Source of the DNA: Clostridia bacterium
GTDB taxonomy: Bacteria > Bacillota > Clostridia > Oscillospirales > Acutalibacteraceae
Assembly (NCBI GenBank): GCA_017621885.1
Contig: JAGASD010000004.1
Location: 1 to 64,000, forward strand
DNA length: 64,000 bases
Direction: 5' to 3'
Both the position numbers and the translations under genes were made by a program. The notes beneath the pieces were generated by a model. It was not told the DNA's origin. It did not search any database and worked only from the letters and a program-made list of their open reading frames with translations. Below, one piece after another: positions 9,853 through 17,338 of this stretch. Numbering within the stretch: the first letter of the stretch is position 1; every line of letters begins with the position of its first letter.

Positions 9853-11263
9853 AGTCTTTAATGTGTTCTGCTTCAAAGCCCTTGTAAATATCAACACTAC
9901 GGATGTGCCATTCCACAAAGCCGTATTCCTTTTCCATTCTGTCAGCAGTTGCTTTCCATTTTCTTGCAACGTCAACTGTTTTACCGAACAGCTCTTCAAC
10001 CTTTTCGGGACTCTGTAAGTCTGTTGATTTAGCACCGCTTTCCTGAACCATTTTCTTGATAGCACCCGGGTTATCCATAACAGGGCAGGAACGAAGCATA
10101 TTGCTTGAGAAGGGCTGACGGGCTTTGTATGCCATGAAAATAGGACTCTTGAGCGCATCTAAAACGTGCTTGTCTTTATCCTTGATGTTTACGTTTGAGT
10201 AGTGAGCAAATACGCAAGGCTCACAGTCACCGTTTGCGCTGATGTGGAAATACTGCTTGCCGCCTGCAACACAGCCGCCGACGTATTCACCGTCGTTAAA
10301 GAAGTCTATTGTGAAAATGGGTTTAACTTCTTTGAATCTCCATTTGCGTATCTGGTTATACATATTTTCTCTCTGCTCTGCAGTTGCCATAAGCTCGGGT
10401 GTTGAACCGCAACCAACAGGAACAAAGGTGAAATACCATGCAAAAAGAACACCTTGTGAAATAAGGAAATCTGCATACTCATCAGATGCAATAACATCTG
10501 CATTCGCTTTTGTGTAGCAAAGAGATGAACCGAAGGGGATGCCACGCTTTTTAAGACGCTCCATTGCTGAAATAACAGCCTTGTATGTACCTTTTCCGCG
10601 ACGGCCGTCGGTTGTTTCTTCGTTGCCTTCAATTGAAATTGTAAGGAACATATTGCCGACTTTTTTAAGCTCATCTGCAAAAGCATCGTCACAAAGAGTG
10701 CCGTTTGTAAAGGTGATGAAAAGGCAATCGGGGTTTTCTTTACAAATGCGGATAAGGTCTTTTTTGCGAACAAGGGGTTCGCCGCCGGTGTAAAGATAAA
10801 CGTAGGTGCCAAGCTCCTTGCCTTCCTGAATAACCTTGTTGATATCTTCATAAGTCATCTGAAGGTGGTCGCCGTATTGTGATGCCCAACAGCCTGTGCA
10901 TTTAAGATTACAAGCTGTTGTAACGTCAATAAGAATAGCCCACGGAATATTGCAGTTGTGCTCAATCATAGCAGCGCGTCTTCTGTCATAGCTTTTGATA
11001 ACGCTGTTCATAAATGGTGGGATAAGCTTTTGGATAACATCAGGGTCTGTATCCATAACAATTCTTTTTATGAGTGTTGCCCATTCGTTACCCGGTCTTG
11101 AAAGTCTTTCTTTAAGACCGCGTAATAATTTGTGATGGATTTCCTCTTTAACTAATTTATCGCCAAAATCAATGAGCTTAAAAAGATTAGTATCATAATC
11201 TTTTCTTACATACTTAATAGCTTCTTTAATGATTAAGGCTACGGCTTTTTGTTTAAATGACAT
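9836..11263 (-). CDS. Radical SAM protein with SPASM-like C-terminal cysteines
   Basis: 475-residue radical S-adenosylmethionine enzyme. The 4Fe-4S/SAM motif CNLKCTGC (C118, C122, C125) and the GGEP-type motif TGGEPLV follow an N-terminal helical extension of about 100 residues. The C-terminal half has further cysteines (GGCVAG, GDCEPC, RSCPV) resembling the SPASM/twitch region that holds auxiliary clusters. The closest general type is the radical SAM proteins of Clostridia with a MoaA/PqqE-like core; the substrate cannot be named. AGAGGGG lies nine bases before the ATG. It sits 15 bases after the anchored protein gene and overlaps the serine hydrolase gene, so these three are probably co-expressed. 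Cofactor or peptide maturation and envelope lipid modification are all conceivable. Confidence 0.85.
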   Translation of the reverse strand: MSFKQKAVALIIKEAIKYVRKDYDTNLFKLIDFGDKLVKEEIHHKLLRGLKERLSRPGNEWATLIKRIVMDTDPDVIQKLIPPFMNSVIKSYDRRRAAMIEHNCNIPWAILIDVTTACNLKCTGCWASQYGDHLQMTYEDINKVIQEGKELGTYVYLYTGGEPLVRKKDLIRICKENPDCLFITFTNGTLCDDAFADELKKVGNMFLTISIEGNEETTDGRRGKGTYKAVISAMERLKKRGIPFGSSLCYTKANADVIASDEYADFLISQGVLFAWYFTFVPVGCGSTPELMATAEQRENMYNQIRKWRFKEVKPIFTIDFFNDGEYVGGCVAGGKQYFHISANGDCEPCVFAHYSNVNIKDKDKHVLDALKSPIFMAYKARQPFSSNMLRSCPVMDNPGAIKKMVQESGAKSTDLQSPEKVEELFGKTVDVARKWKATADRMEKEYGFVEWHIRSVDIYKGFEAEHIKDYEDFE

Positions 11264-11278
11264 TTTTCATTGCCCCTC

Positions 11279-12271
11279 TTACCAATTTAATTTCCATTCT
11301 TCTGTTTGCTCTCCCTCAAATGTTGCCGAGCCGCTGATAGACCCTTTGTGGGCGGCACCGTCAATGCGGAGGGGGATTTTATAATTTGCATAGGTTACGT
11401 AACCGTCTGAATTTATTCGGAGTTCAAGACTTGAACCCTTATAAACAATGTTAGCGGAATCAATTTCCATAAAGCTTAAATCAAGACTTGCAACGTCAAG
11501 ATAACCAATGGCGCTTGCGTTGTGCGTCGGTATGTCATACATTCCTACGCGTTCTTCAACAAGCTTTATTTTTATTACGTATTCATTTCCGACACGTTGC
11601 ATTGTGGCGGAAGTCACACCGCTTTCTCTTAATGAAAACGAACCTTTTTTCGGAAGTATAATGGGAACGGTTTCATTTTCGGAATTTACGGCTTTTCCGT
11701 TGTTGTAAACAAGTGTTTCATTAACAGGCTTAACAACAAGACCTATCATGGAATCTATAATACCTTTTACAAAATCACCGCCGCTGAATTCCGTAACCCT
11801 TGCAGAAAAGTCTTCTGTGTGGTTTACCTTCAGATTACCGCCGTATGCTTTGGTTTTATTAACCGCTTCCGTGGCTTTACTGATGATCTGTGCAGTTGAA
11901 TAGCCTGACGGGTCGGGTAAACCTGCAGAAGAATTGCTCTGACTGTTTGAACTACCTGTGTTTGTCTGGTTGCTTCCCGCGTTATTCCCTGTGTTAACGG
12001 AAGCGTTTGGGGATGTGGCAAAGCCTGTTACATCAGCACCATTGTCAGCACCGGCATATCCGTTGCTTCCACCGGGGAGAAGAAATGCGGATGATGTAGT
12101 CAGCTCACTTGCTTCAACGGTAGATTGAAGAATGTACGGTTTTGTCTCATCAGGTTTTCTTAAGGTTATATCCTTGTTGAGTACAAAAAATGTGAGAACG
12201 ACTACAGTAAGTAAGGCTGCAACTTCAAGTGTAATGAGGATAGCGTGTTTTTCTTTTTTCTGTGATTTTAT
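11279..12271 (-). CDS. Membrane-anchored extracytoplasmic protein, apparent ATA start
   Basis: Unrecognised 330-residue protein. Read from 12271 it has a short basic N-terminus (KSQKKEKH), one hydrophobic segment (about residues 9-31), a Ser/Asn/Gly/Thr-rich linker (about 65-105) and a soluble C-terminal domain rich in beta-strand-like sequence. The frame is open from a TGA at 12280-12278, and no ATG, GTG or TTG occurs in it before the ATG at 11749, which would remove the anchor and linker. The only codon at a sensible distance from the ribosome site (TGAGG, four bases away) is ATA at 12271-12269. Either ATA is used, as ATT is for infC, or an ATG was lost by mutation or sequencing error. It is followed by the radical SAM and hydrolase genes. 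Confidence 0.6.
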   Translation of the reverse strand: MKSQKKEKHAILITLEVAALLTVVVLTFFVLNKDITLRKPDETKPYILQSTVEASELTTSSAFLLPGGSNGYAGADNGADVTGFATSPNASVNTGNNAGSNQTNTGSSNSQSNSSAGLPDPSGYSTAQIISKATEAVNKTKAYGGNLKVNHTEDFSARVTEFSGGDFVKGIIDSMIGLVVKPVNETLVYNNGKAVNSENETVPIILPKKGSFSLRESGVTSATMQRVGNEYVIKIKLVEERVGMYDIPTHNASAIGYLDVASLDLSFMEIDSANIVYKGSSLELRINSDGYVTYANYKIPLRIDGAAHKGSISGSATFEGEQTEEWKLNW

Positions 12272-12284
12272 GTTGCCTCACCAC

Positions 12285-12332
12285 CAAATAAAAAATCTTA
12301 ACAACGGTATTATAAATTTACGTTGTTAAGAT
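12285..12332 (-). terminator. Terminator after the histidine kinase gene
   Basis: Twelve-base perfect stem ATCTTAACAACG/CGTTGTTAAGAT (12321-12332 and 12295-12306), 14-base loop, followed on the minus strand by TTTTTATTT. AT-rich, so only moderately stable. The T run is immediately followed by the ribosome site of the next gene. Confidence 0.7.
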
Positions 12333-12343
12333 AATGTTAAAAT

Positions 12344-13390
12344 TTATATTATTACTGAAATTTGTGTTCCTTTTTGCAGAGAACTGTCTATTTTTATTTC
12401 GCTGTCCAGCAGGTTTATAACCTGCTTTACCAAAGCAAGCCCCAATCCGTTACCCTCTTGCGAGTGGGATGTATCGCCCTGATAAAACTTTTCAAAGCAA
12501 CGGGAAAGGGTTTCTTTCGACATACCGCAACCGTTATCTCGGATTTTTACAATTGTTTTACCGTTTTCGCTTTTTAATTCTACGTCTATTTTACCGTTGA
12601 AATCGGTGTATTTTATTGCATTTGAAATAATATTATTCCACACGATTTCAAGAAGAGATTTATCACTTGTTATTGTGATTTCTTCTAACTCAACGTTCAG
12701 TTGCAGTTTCTTTTCTTCAATCTTTTCTTCAAAAGCAAGAATACAACAGCGTATCTGCTCGTCTAAAGAAAACGCTTCTTTTTGAACAATGCCTTGATTT
12801 TCAATTTTATTAAGCTTTAGAATATTTGTGACAAGGTTAGTCAAAGCTTCTATTGCCAGTGAAAGTCTATGAGTGTATTCTGCTCTTTTTTCAGGGGATA
12901 AATTTTTTTCTTGTAACAAATCCGCGTAACCCTGAATAACGCTTAAAGGCGTTTTTATCTCGTGAGAAACGTCGGCAATGAAATTGTTTCTCATATTTTC
13001 AAGTGAAGAGATTTCAGTAAGCATTTTGTTGAAGTTAACAGTTAGAAAATCCATTTCGCTTTTCGGTTTGTCAAAATAGATAGGTGCTCTGACGGCAAAA
13101 TCTCCCTTTGCAACCTCGTTGGCAACATCACAAAATACTTTTATTTTGTTAAAGTAGACTCTGCCTTTTACGACATAAATCAGACAAGCTGAAATAGTGC
13201 AGCTCAATAAAAGATATAGTACACCAAATAAAGCAAGGGCGCTTTTTCCGAAACCTTTATCTATGAGATGCACCAAAATCAAAACAAGAAAAGTGCCGTT
13301 TAAAGCAACAATAAAAAACACGGAAATAAACTCGGTAATAAAATTGCGCAGCTTACTTGCAAAGGCTTTTTCTTTCGGGTTTAATTTCAT
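12344..13390 (-). CDS. Sensor histidine kinase
   Basis: 348-residue membrane histidine kinase. Two transmembrane helices (about residues 18-42 and 50-74) with only a short loop outside, then a HAMP-like linker, the dimerisation helix with the phosphoacceptor His143 in VSHEIKTPL, and a HATPase domain with N box NNIISNAIKY, G1 box RDNGCGMS, an F box and G2 box GNGLGLAL. The very short external loop suggests it senses a signal in the membrane or through a partner such as the anchored protein encoded next. Its start overlaps the response regulator stop by four bases (ATGA), and a terminator follows. Confidence 0.93.
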   Translation of the reverse strand: MKLNPKEKAFASKLRNFITEFISVFFIVALNGTFLVLILVHLIDKGFGKSALALFGVLYLLLSCTISACLIYVVKGRVYFNKIKVFCDVANEVAKGDFAVRAPIYFDKPKSEMDFLTVNFNKMLTEISSLENMRNNFIADVSHEIKTPLSVIQGYADLLQEKNLSPEKRAEYTHRLSLAIEALTNLVTNILKLNKIENQGIVQKEAFSLDEQIRCCILAFEEKIEEKKLQLNVELEEITITSDKSLLEIVWNNIISNAIKYTDFNGKIDVELKSENGKTIVKIRDNGCGMSKETLSRCFEKFYQGDTSHSQEGNGLGLALVKQVINLLDSEIKIDSSLQKGTQISVII

Positions 13391-14061
13391 ACAAGAATCA
13401 CCGCCTTATAACCAAGACCGTGCACTGTTACGATTTCAATATCCTTACACTCTGCAATTTTACCGCGAAGCTTGGTTATGCAAACGTCAACTGTTCTGGG
13501 TGTGCTTTCGCTTTCGTATCCCCAGAATTCATCCATAAGCTGAGTTCTTGTGAAGGTTCTTTTAGGGTAGGATAAGAATTTAAAAAGAATATTAAATTCT
13601 TTAACCGAAAGCCCCAGGTTTTCACCCTTGAAATATGCCGAGGTTTCAACGGAGTCAAGCTCCAAATCACCGATAACAATCTTTTTCTTGTTTGTAATAT
13701 TGGCTCTTCGTAAAATTGCCTCAATTCTGAAAACCATTTCCTTCATTTCAACGGGCTTTACAATGTAGTCGTCAATACCTATTCTGTAGCCCTGCTCTTT
13801 TGAATTTAAATCATCTCTTGCGGTAAGGAACAAAAAAGGAATATCTTTGTTTATATTTCGTACCATTTCAGCAAATTCAAATCCGTCAACGTCCTTCATC
13901 ATAATATCGGAAATGATCATATCAAAGGACATTTTTTCCATTTGCTCAAGAGCTTCTGAAGCACTGTGACAACCGATAATGCTGTATCCGTTGTCGGTAA
14001 GATAGGAGCACACGATTTTATTGAACTGGATATCATCCTCTACAAGAAGAATACAAACCAT
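13387..14061 (-). CDS. OmpR/PhoB-family response regulator
   Basis: 224-residue response regulator: receiver domain with acidic pocket (VEDD, residues 7-10) and phosphoacceptor Asp52 (ISDIMM), conserved T and K positions (LTARDD, IVKPVE), then a winged-helix DNA-binding domain ending VHGLGYKAV. GGAGG precedes the ATG. Forms an operon with the kinase gene. Target genes are unknown; the downstream envelope/radical SAM operon and its own promoter region are candidates. Confidence 0.94.
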   Translation of the reverse strand: MVCILLVEDDIQFNKIVCSYLTDNGYSIIGCHSASEALEQMEKMSFDMIISDIMMKDVDGFEFAEMVRNINKDIPFLFLTARDDLNSKEQGYRIGIDDYIVKPVEMKEMVFRIEAILRRANITNKKKIVIGDLELDSVETSAYFKGENLGLSVKEFNILFKFLSYPKRTFTRTQLMDEFWGYESESTPRTVDVCITKLRGKIAECKDIEIVTVHGLGYKAVILV

Positions 14062-14087
14062 ACTAAACCTCCGTAAATAATAGTCGA

Positions 14088-14135
14088 TTTAACAATATTT
14101 TAATTTAACACTAACAGCATTAACATTTTGTTAAA
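14088..14135. promoter_or_regulatory. TTAACA repeats upstream of the response regulator gene
   Basis: TTTAACA at 14088-14094 and 14104-14110, TTAACA at 14120-14125 and an inverted TGTTAAA at 14129-14135. The first three are direct repeats at 16-base steps. OmpR-family regulators often bind direct repeats, so this may be an autoregulatory site; the region is AT-rich, so chance is possible. Confidence 0.35.
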
Positions 14136-14150
14136 TCAAGGTCAAATGTA

Positions 14151-14195
14151 AAACCACATTCAATGATTTTGGGCAATGAATGTGGTTTTTATGTT
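14151..14195. terminator. Terminator after the YbjQ-family gene, T runs on both sides
   Basis: Twelve-base perfect stem AAACCACATTCA (14151-14162) and TGAATGTGGTTT (14177-14188). It lies at the 3' end of the minus-strand YbjQ-family gene. The T run is stronger in plus orientation (TTATGTTTTTTT). Confidence 0.65.
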
Positions 14196-14203
14196 TTTTT
14201 GTG

Positions 14204-14521
14204 TTATTTTGTAACAAACTTAACTGCTGTACCGTATGCAATAACCTCTGCGGCGCCTTGCATAATAGCAGATGAAGCGTATCTTACGTTTACTATGGCA
14301 TCCGCACCGAGTGCTTCTGCTTCTTCAACCATTCTTTTAGTTGCAATTGCACGGGCTTCATTCATCATTTCGTTATAGGCTTTTAATTCACCACCCACAA
14401 TTGTTTTAAAGCTTTGTGCAAGGTCTTTACCGATGTGCTTTGACTGGATTGTGCTACCCTTAACAAGTGAGAGCATTTCTAACTCTTTACCGCTGATATA
14501 ATCAGTATTTACTAATATCAT
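14204..14521 (-). CDS. YbjQ/UPF0145-family protein
   Basis: 105-residue member of the YbjQ family (heavy-metal-binding domain fold), recognised from the ISGKELE opening, GELKAYNEMMNEAR in the middle and GADAIVNVRYASS near the end. Members form small oligomers; the cellular role is not established. The ATG at 14521 is preferred (AAAGGTGAAGAAG before it); a GTG nine bases earlier is possible. The start lies inside the end of the small membrane protein gene, so the two are coupled. Confidence 0.85.
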   Translation of the reverse strand: MILVNTDYISGKELEMLSLVKGSTIQSKHIGKDLAQSFKTIVGGELKAYNEMMNEARAIATKRMVEEAEALGADAIVNVRYASSAIMQGAAEVIAYGTAVKFVTK

Positions 14522-14726
14522 CTTCTTCACCTTTCTTTATCTCTTGAATTCTTTCTATGCAAACCTTGACCATTAACGCAGAAAAAACAACGGGGATAAT
14601 ACCTAAAAGATATTTCCATATACCGTCAATAATGTGCATCAGGAAGCCAAAGTATACAACAAAATATATAATCATAACAATTGAAGCAATAATCGGAGCA
14701 ATCATTTTCTTTTTGTGAGATTTCAT
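14502..14726 (-). CDS. Small two-helix membrane protein
   Basis: 74-residue protein with a basic N-terminus (KSHKKK), two hydrophobic helices (about residues 9-30 and 35-55) and a charged C-terminal tail. No family recognised. The ATG at 14726 follows GGAGGTGAACAAA, which fits better than an ATG seven codons earlier. Overlaps the YbjQ-family gene by 20 bases. A TGTCGAA at 14814-14820 lies upstream. Confidence 0.7.
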   Translation of the reverse strand: MKSHKKKMIAPIIASIVMIIYFVVYFGFLMHIIDGIWKYLLGIIPVVFSALMVKVCIERIQEIKKGEEDDISKY

Positions 14727-14850
14727 TTTGTTCACCTCCGAGTACATGTTAAGAATAATATATCATATAAATTCCTGACTTGCAACACAAAACAAAATTG
14801 TTATTAAATGATGTGTCGAAATAATTTCGGTTGTTATATGAAATTTGCTA

Positions 14851-14879
14851 TTGAAAAAATAGCGGTATCTGTTTATAAT
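14851..14879 (+). promoter_or_regulatory. Promoter of tRNA-Arg
   Basis: TTGAAA (14851-14856), 17 bases, TATAAT (14874-14879), about 19 bases before the mature tRNA. Confidence 0.75.
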
Positions 14880-14897
14880 TATCTATGAAAAATATAT

Positions 14898-14974
14898 CCG
14901 TCCATGGCGCAGTTGGATAACGCAGCAGATTCCGATTCTGAAGAACGGGGGTTCGAATCCCTTTGGGCGGGCCA
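14898..14974 (+). tRNA. tRNA-Arg (anticodon CCG)
   Basis: Cloverleaf folds by eye: acceptor CCGTCCA pairs with TGGGCGG (one G-T pair), D stem GCG/CGC, anticodon stem CAGA/TCTG around loop TTCCGAT (anticodon CCG at its centre, reading CGG), T stem GGGGG/CCCTT around TTCGAAT. The discriminator is G and CCA is encoded. It stands alone, with its own promoter and terminator. Confidence 0.93.
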
Positions 14975-15011
14975 AAATCGACAAGTTTCGACAGAAATTT
15001 GTCGATTTTTT
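14975..15011 (+). terminator. Terminator of tRNA-Arg
   Basis: Stem AAATCGACAA (14975-14984) and TTGTCGATTT (14999-15008) directly after the CCA end, followed by TTT. Confidence 0.85.
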
Positions 15012-15051
15012 ACCTCTTGACTTTTCACTCTTATATATCGAAGCTTGTCGA

Positions 15052-15115
15052 TTAGGTAATAAGTAATAGTGAAGAAGTTTCGGTGTGCCTACGGCACGAA
15101 TTATAAAATATGTTG
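15052..15115 (+). repeat. Repeat family R2, copy 1 (divergent)
   Basis: TTAGGTAATAAGTAATAG, then GTTTCGG, a small hairpin (GTGCCTACGGCAC) and GAATTATAAAAT. The order is the same as in the copies at 33368-33504 (opposite strand) and 35985-36106. The rest of 14975-15319 holds the tRNA terminator, another terminator and the glycerate kinase promoter; no gene is seen. Confidence 0.55.
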
Positions 15116-15177
15116 GGGTTCAAACATATAGGTCAAAATTTTAAAAGGCATCGAATTTGTGCGAGCCTTCCGGAAAA

Positions 15178-15210
15178 AGCAATACCACTTTTGTGGTGTT
15201 GCTGTTTTTT
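15178..15210 (+). terminator. Rho-independent terminator after R2 copy 1
   Basis: Stem AGCAATACCAC (15178-15188) with GTGGTGTTGCT (15193-15203; contains G-T pairs) and a run GTTTTTT. No gene ends here, so it probably stops read-through from the tRNA region or belongs to a decayed unit. Confidence 0.7.
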
Positions 15211-15253
15211 ATCATTTTAAAGAGGAATTGAATTCATTGTGTATTATTGAATA

Positions 15254-15282
15254 TTGCGGTTATATATTGGTTATGGTACAAT
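15254..15282 (+). promoter_or_regulatory. Promoter of glycerate kinase gene
   Basis: TTGCGG (15254-15259), 17 bases, TACAAT (15277-15282) with an extended -10 TGG in front. Confidence 0.6.
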
Positions 15283-15319
15283 ATAATAAATTTTTGCTTT
15301 AAAATTGGGTGGTATCGTT

Positions 15320-16462
15320 ATGAACATTGTTGTTGCAATTGATTCTTTTAAAGGCAGCCTTTCTTCAACAGAAGCAGGGAATATTGTGAAGAATGCCGCT
15401 TTAAAGGTTGACTCGTTTCATAATGTAACTGTTCGTCCCTTGGCAGATGGCGGAGAGGGCACGGTTGAAGCTTTGTCCTCGGGTGTTAAGGGTCGGATTG
15501 TTGAGCTTGATGTTACGGGACCTTTGTTTAATAAAGTAACCGCTAATTATTTTATAATGGATGAAAATAATACTGCAGTTATTGAAATGGCTTCTGCGGC
15601 AGGGCTGACTCTTTTAAAAGAAAATGAACGCAACCCATTAAAAACCACTACCTTTGGCGTGGGAGAAATTATTCTTGATGCTATATCACGCGGTTGCAGA
15701 AGATTTATTGTAGGCATTGGCGGAAGCGCTACAAACGATGGCGGTATCGGTATGCTCGGTGCTTTGGGTTATGAATTCCTCGACAGCAAGGGTGAAAAAA
15801 TTGCACTTAACGGAGAAGGACTCAAGGATATCAAAACAATTTGTGCTGATAATGTAAATTCCGTTTTGAAAGAGTGTGCTTTCAGAGTTGCTTGTGATGT
15901 GAAAAATCCTTTATGCGGTGAGCTTGGTTGCAGTAAGGTCTTTGCACCGCAAAAGGGTGCAGATGCCGAAACAGTTGAGCAAATGGATTTATGGTTGAAA
16001 AATTATTCATTACTTGTTGAAAAAACATTTCCTGATGCGGACAGTAATTTCCCCGGTGCAGGTGCCGCAGGAGGATTAGGCTTTGCGTTCAAAACATTTC
16101 TTAATGCACAGCTTGATTCGGGAGTGAAAATCATACTCGAAGAAACAAAGCTTGAAGAATATATAAAAAATGCAGATTTGGTTGTAACGGGCGAGGGCAG
16201 ACTTGATTATCAGACCGCTATGGGAAAAGCTCCCATAGGTGTAGCAGAGCTTTCTAAAAAGCACAATAAAAAAGTAATTGCCTTTGCCGGGAGTGTTACG
16301 GATGATGCAACCGTTTGCAACGAAAAGGGCATAGATGCATATTTTTCAATTATGCAAGGCGTTTCAACATTAGACGATGCGTTAAATAAAAATAATGCCG
16401 AAAAGAATTTATTTAATACCGCGTATCAGGTGTTCAAACTGTTGGATTTTTGTAAAAAGTAA
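15320..16462 (+). CDS. glxK: Glycerate kinase (GlxK family)
   Basis: Phosphorylates D-glycerate with ATP, giving 2- or 3-phosphoglycerate that enters lower glycolysis. 380 residues, normal length. The beginning VVAIDSFKGSLSS, the GGEGTVEAL box, GGSATNDGG and the late VVTGEGRLDYQTAMGK are characteristic of the family. ATG at 15320 is chosen over a TTG 15 bases earlier because it gives the canonical N-terminus and has GGGTGG at the right distance. A hydroxypyruvate/hydroxyacid reductase gene at 20276-21244 could make its substrate. Repeat A copy 2 starts seven bases after the stop. Confidence 0.93.
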   Translation: MNIVVAIDSFKGSLSSTEAGNIVKNAALKVDSFHNVTVRPLADGGEGTVEALSSGVKGRIVELDVTGPLFNKVTANYFIMDENNTAVIEMASAAGLTLLKENERNPLKTTTFGVGEIILDAISRGCRRFIVGIGGSATNDGGIGMLGALGYEFLDSKGEKIALNGEGLKDIKTICADNVNSVLKECAFRVACDVKNPLCGELGCSKVFAPQKGADAETVEQMDLWLKNYSLLVEKTFPDADSNFPGAGAAGGLGFAFKTFLNAQLDSGVKIILEETKLEEYIKNADLVVTGEGRLDYQTAMGKAPIGVAELSKKHNKKVIAFAGSVTDDATVCNEKGIDAYFSIMQGVSTLDDALNKNNAEKNLFNTAYQVFKLLDFCKK

Positions 16463-16469
16463 TATCGTT

Positions 16470-16758
16470 GCGAAGCCTATCCTCCTTGCCGCGTAGCGGG
16501 AGGGAGGGGGACCATTCTTGGGTGTAGCTGTTGTTTTTATATATTAACCACGAGTAATATACTAATTTGTAAAATACAGCTCGGGCGGAATGGTGGTAGG
16601 TGCTCGAACTTTATGTCTGTTACACCTTCCACCGCCCCGTTGAATTTTCATCTCAAAATAAAACATATCTCACGTTTTTTAGTGGTTTAAGTAAAAAGTA
16701 GTTGTAAGGGCGGTCCCCCTCCCTCCGAGCAGAGCTCGCAAGGAGGATAGGCTTCGCG
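16470..16758. repeat. Palindromic repeat A, copy 2 (complete, 289 bp)
   Basis: The best-preserved copy. GCGAAGCCTATCCTCCTTGC at 16470-16489 is the exact reverse complement of 16739-16758, a perfect 20-base terminal inverted repeat. Inside it are GGGAGGGAGGGGGACC facing GGTCCCCCTCCCTCC, and a central arm GGGCGGAATGGTGGTAGGTG facing CACCTTCCACCGCCCC. The three nested stems could fold as a cruciform or as RNA. No open frame for a transposase and no clear target duplication. Confidence 0.85.
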
Positions 16759-16790
16759 TTCAATTGCTAAACAAATCTAATAAACGCAAA

Positions 16791-16824
16791 TGGGTCAGGA
16801 TTGCTCCTGGCTCATATTTTTTAT
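16791..16824 (+). terminator. Terminator downstream of glycerate kinase and repeat A
   Basis: ATGGGTCAGGA (16791-16801) pairs with TCCTGGCTCAT (16806-16816), allowing G-T pairs, followed by ATTTTTTAT. Confidence 0.65.
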
Positions 16825-16901
16825 ATAAATCAATTAAAAATATCATATTTTTGTAAATTTCGGGAACAATTTTTGTAGAAACACAGAAAGGATGAAAAAT
16901 T

Positions 16902-17336
16902 ATGGTTGAACAAGATACAATAAGACTTCTTCGCGAATGTGATGCAGGTGTAAAAATGGGTACGTCTTCAATTGAAGATGTGCTTGATTATGTTAAAAGT
17001 GAATCTTTAAAAAAGTTCCTTATTAAAAATAAAGATGAGCATTACAAGCTTGATACAGAAATCCAGATGCTCCTTGCAAAGTATAAGGATGCAGGTAAAG
17101 ACCCTAACCCCATTGCTAAGGGAATGTCTTGGATGAAAACTAACTTCAAGCTCAGTATGGAGCCTTCCGACAGTATGATTGCCGACCTTATGACAGACGG
17201 CTGTAATATGGGCGTAAAATCTCTTAATAAATATCTTAACGAATACGAAGCAGCAGATGAAAAATCAAAAGAAGTAACCAAAAAGCTTATCCGCTTGGAG
17301 GAAGACCTTGCAAAAGATATCCGTAAATATTTGTAA
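16902..17336 (+). CDS. Predicted all-helical protein (ferritin-like bundle possible)
   Basis: 144-residue soluble protein, entirely helical in appearance, without signal peptide. The pattern of four amphipathic helices (about residues 5-28, 33-62, 82-105, 110-143) and phrases such as DAGVKMGTSSIEDVLDYV recall small ferritin-like/DUF2383-type bundles, but the iron ligands are not clear. AGAAAGGATGAAAAATT precedes the ATG. It is three bases from the M20 amidohydrolase gene, so the two form an operon. Confidence 0.7.
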   Translation: MVEQDTIRLLRECDAGVKMGTSSIEDVLDYVKSESLKKFLIKNKDEHYKLDTEIQMLLAKYKDAGKDPNPIAKGMSWMKTNFKLSMEPSDSMIADLMTDGCNMGVKSLNKYLNEYEAADEKSKEVTKKLIRLEEDLAKDIRKYL

Positions 17337-17338
17337 AT

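Noticed and set aside
9853..10158. Upstream extension of the serine hydrolase frame by 102 codons
   Set aside because: It overlaps the well-supported radical SAM gene in another frame and gives a product unlike the family; the ATG at 9852 yields the expected N-terminus.
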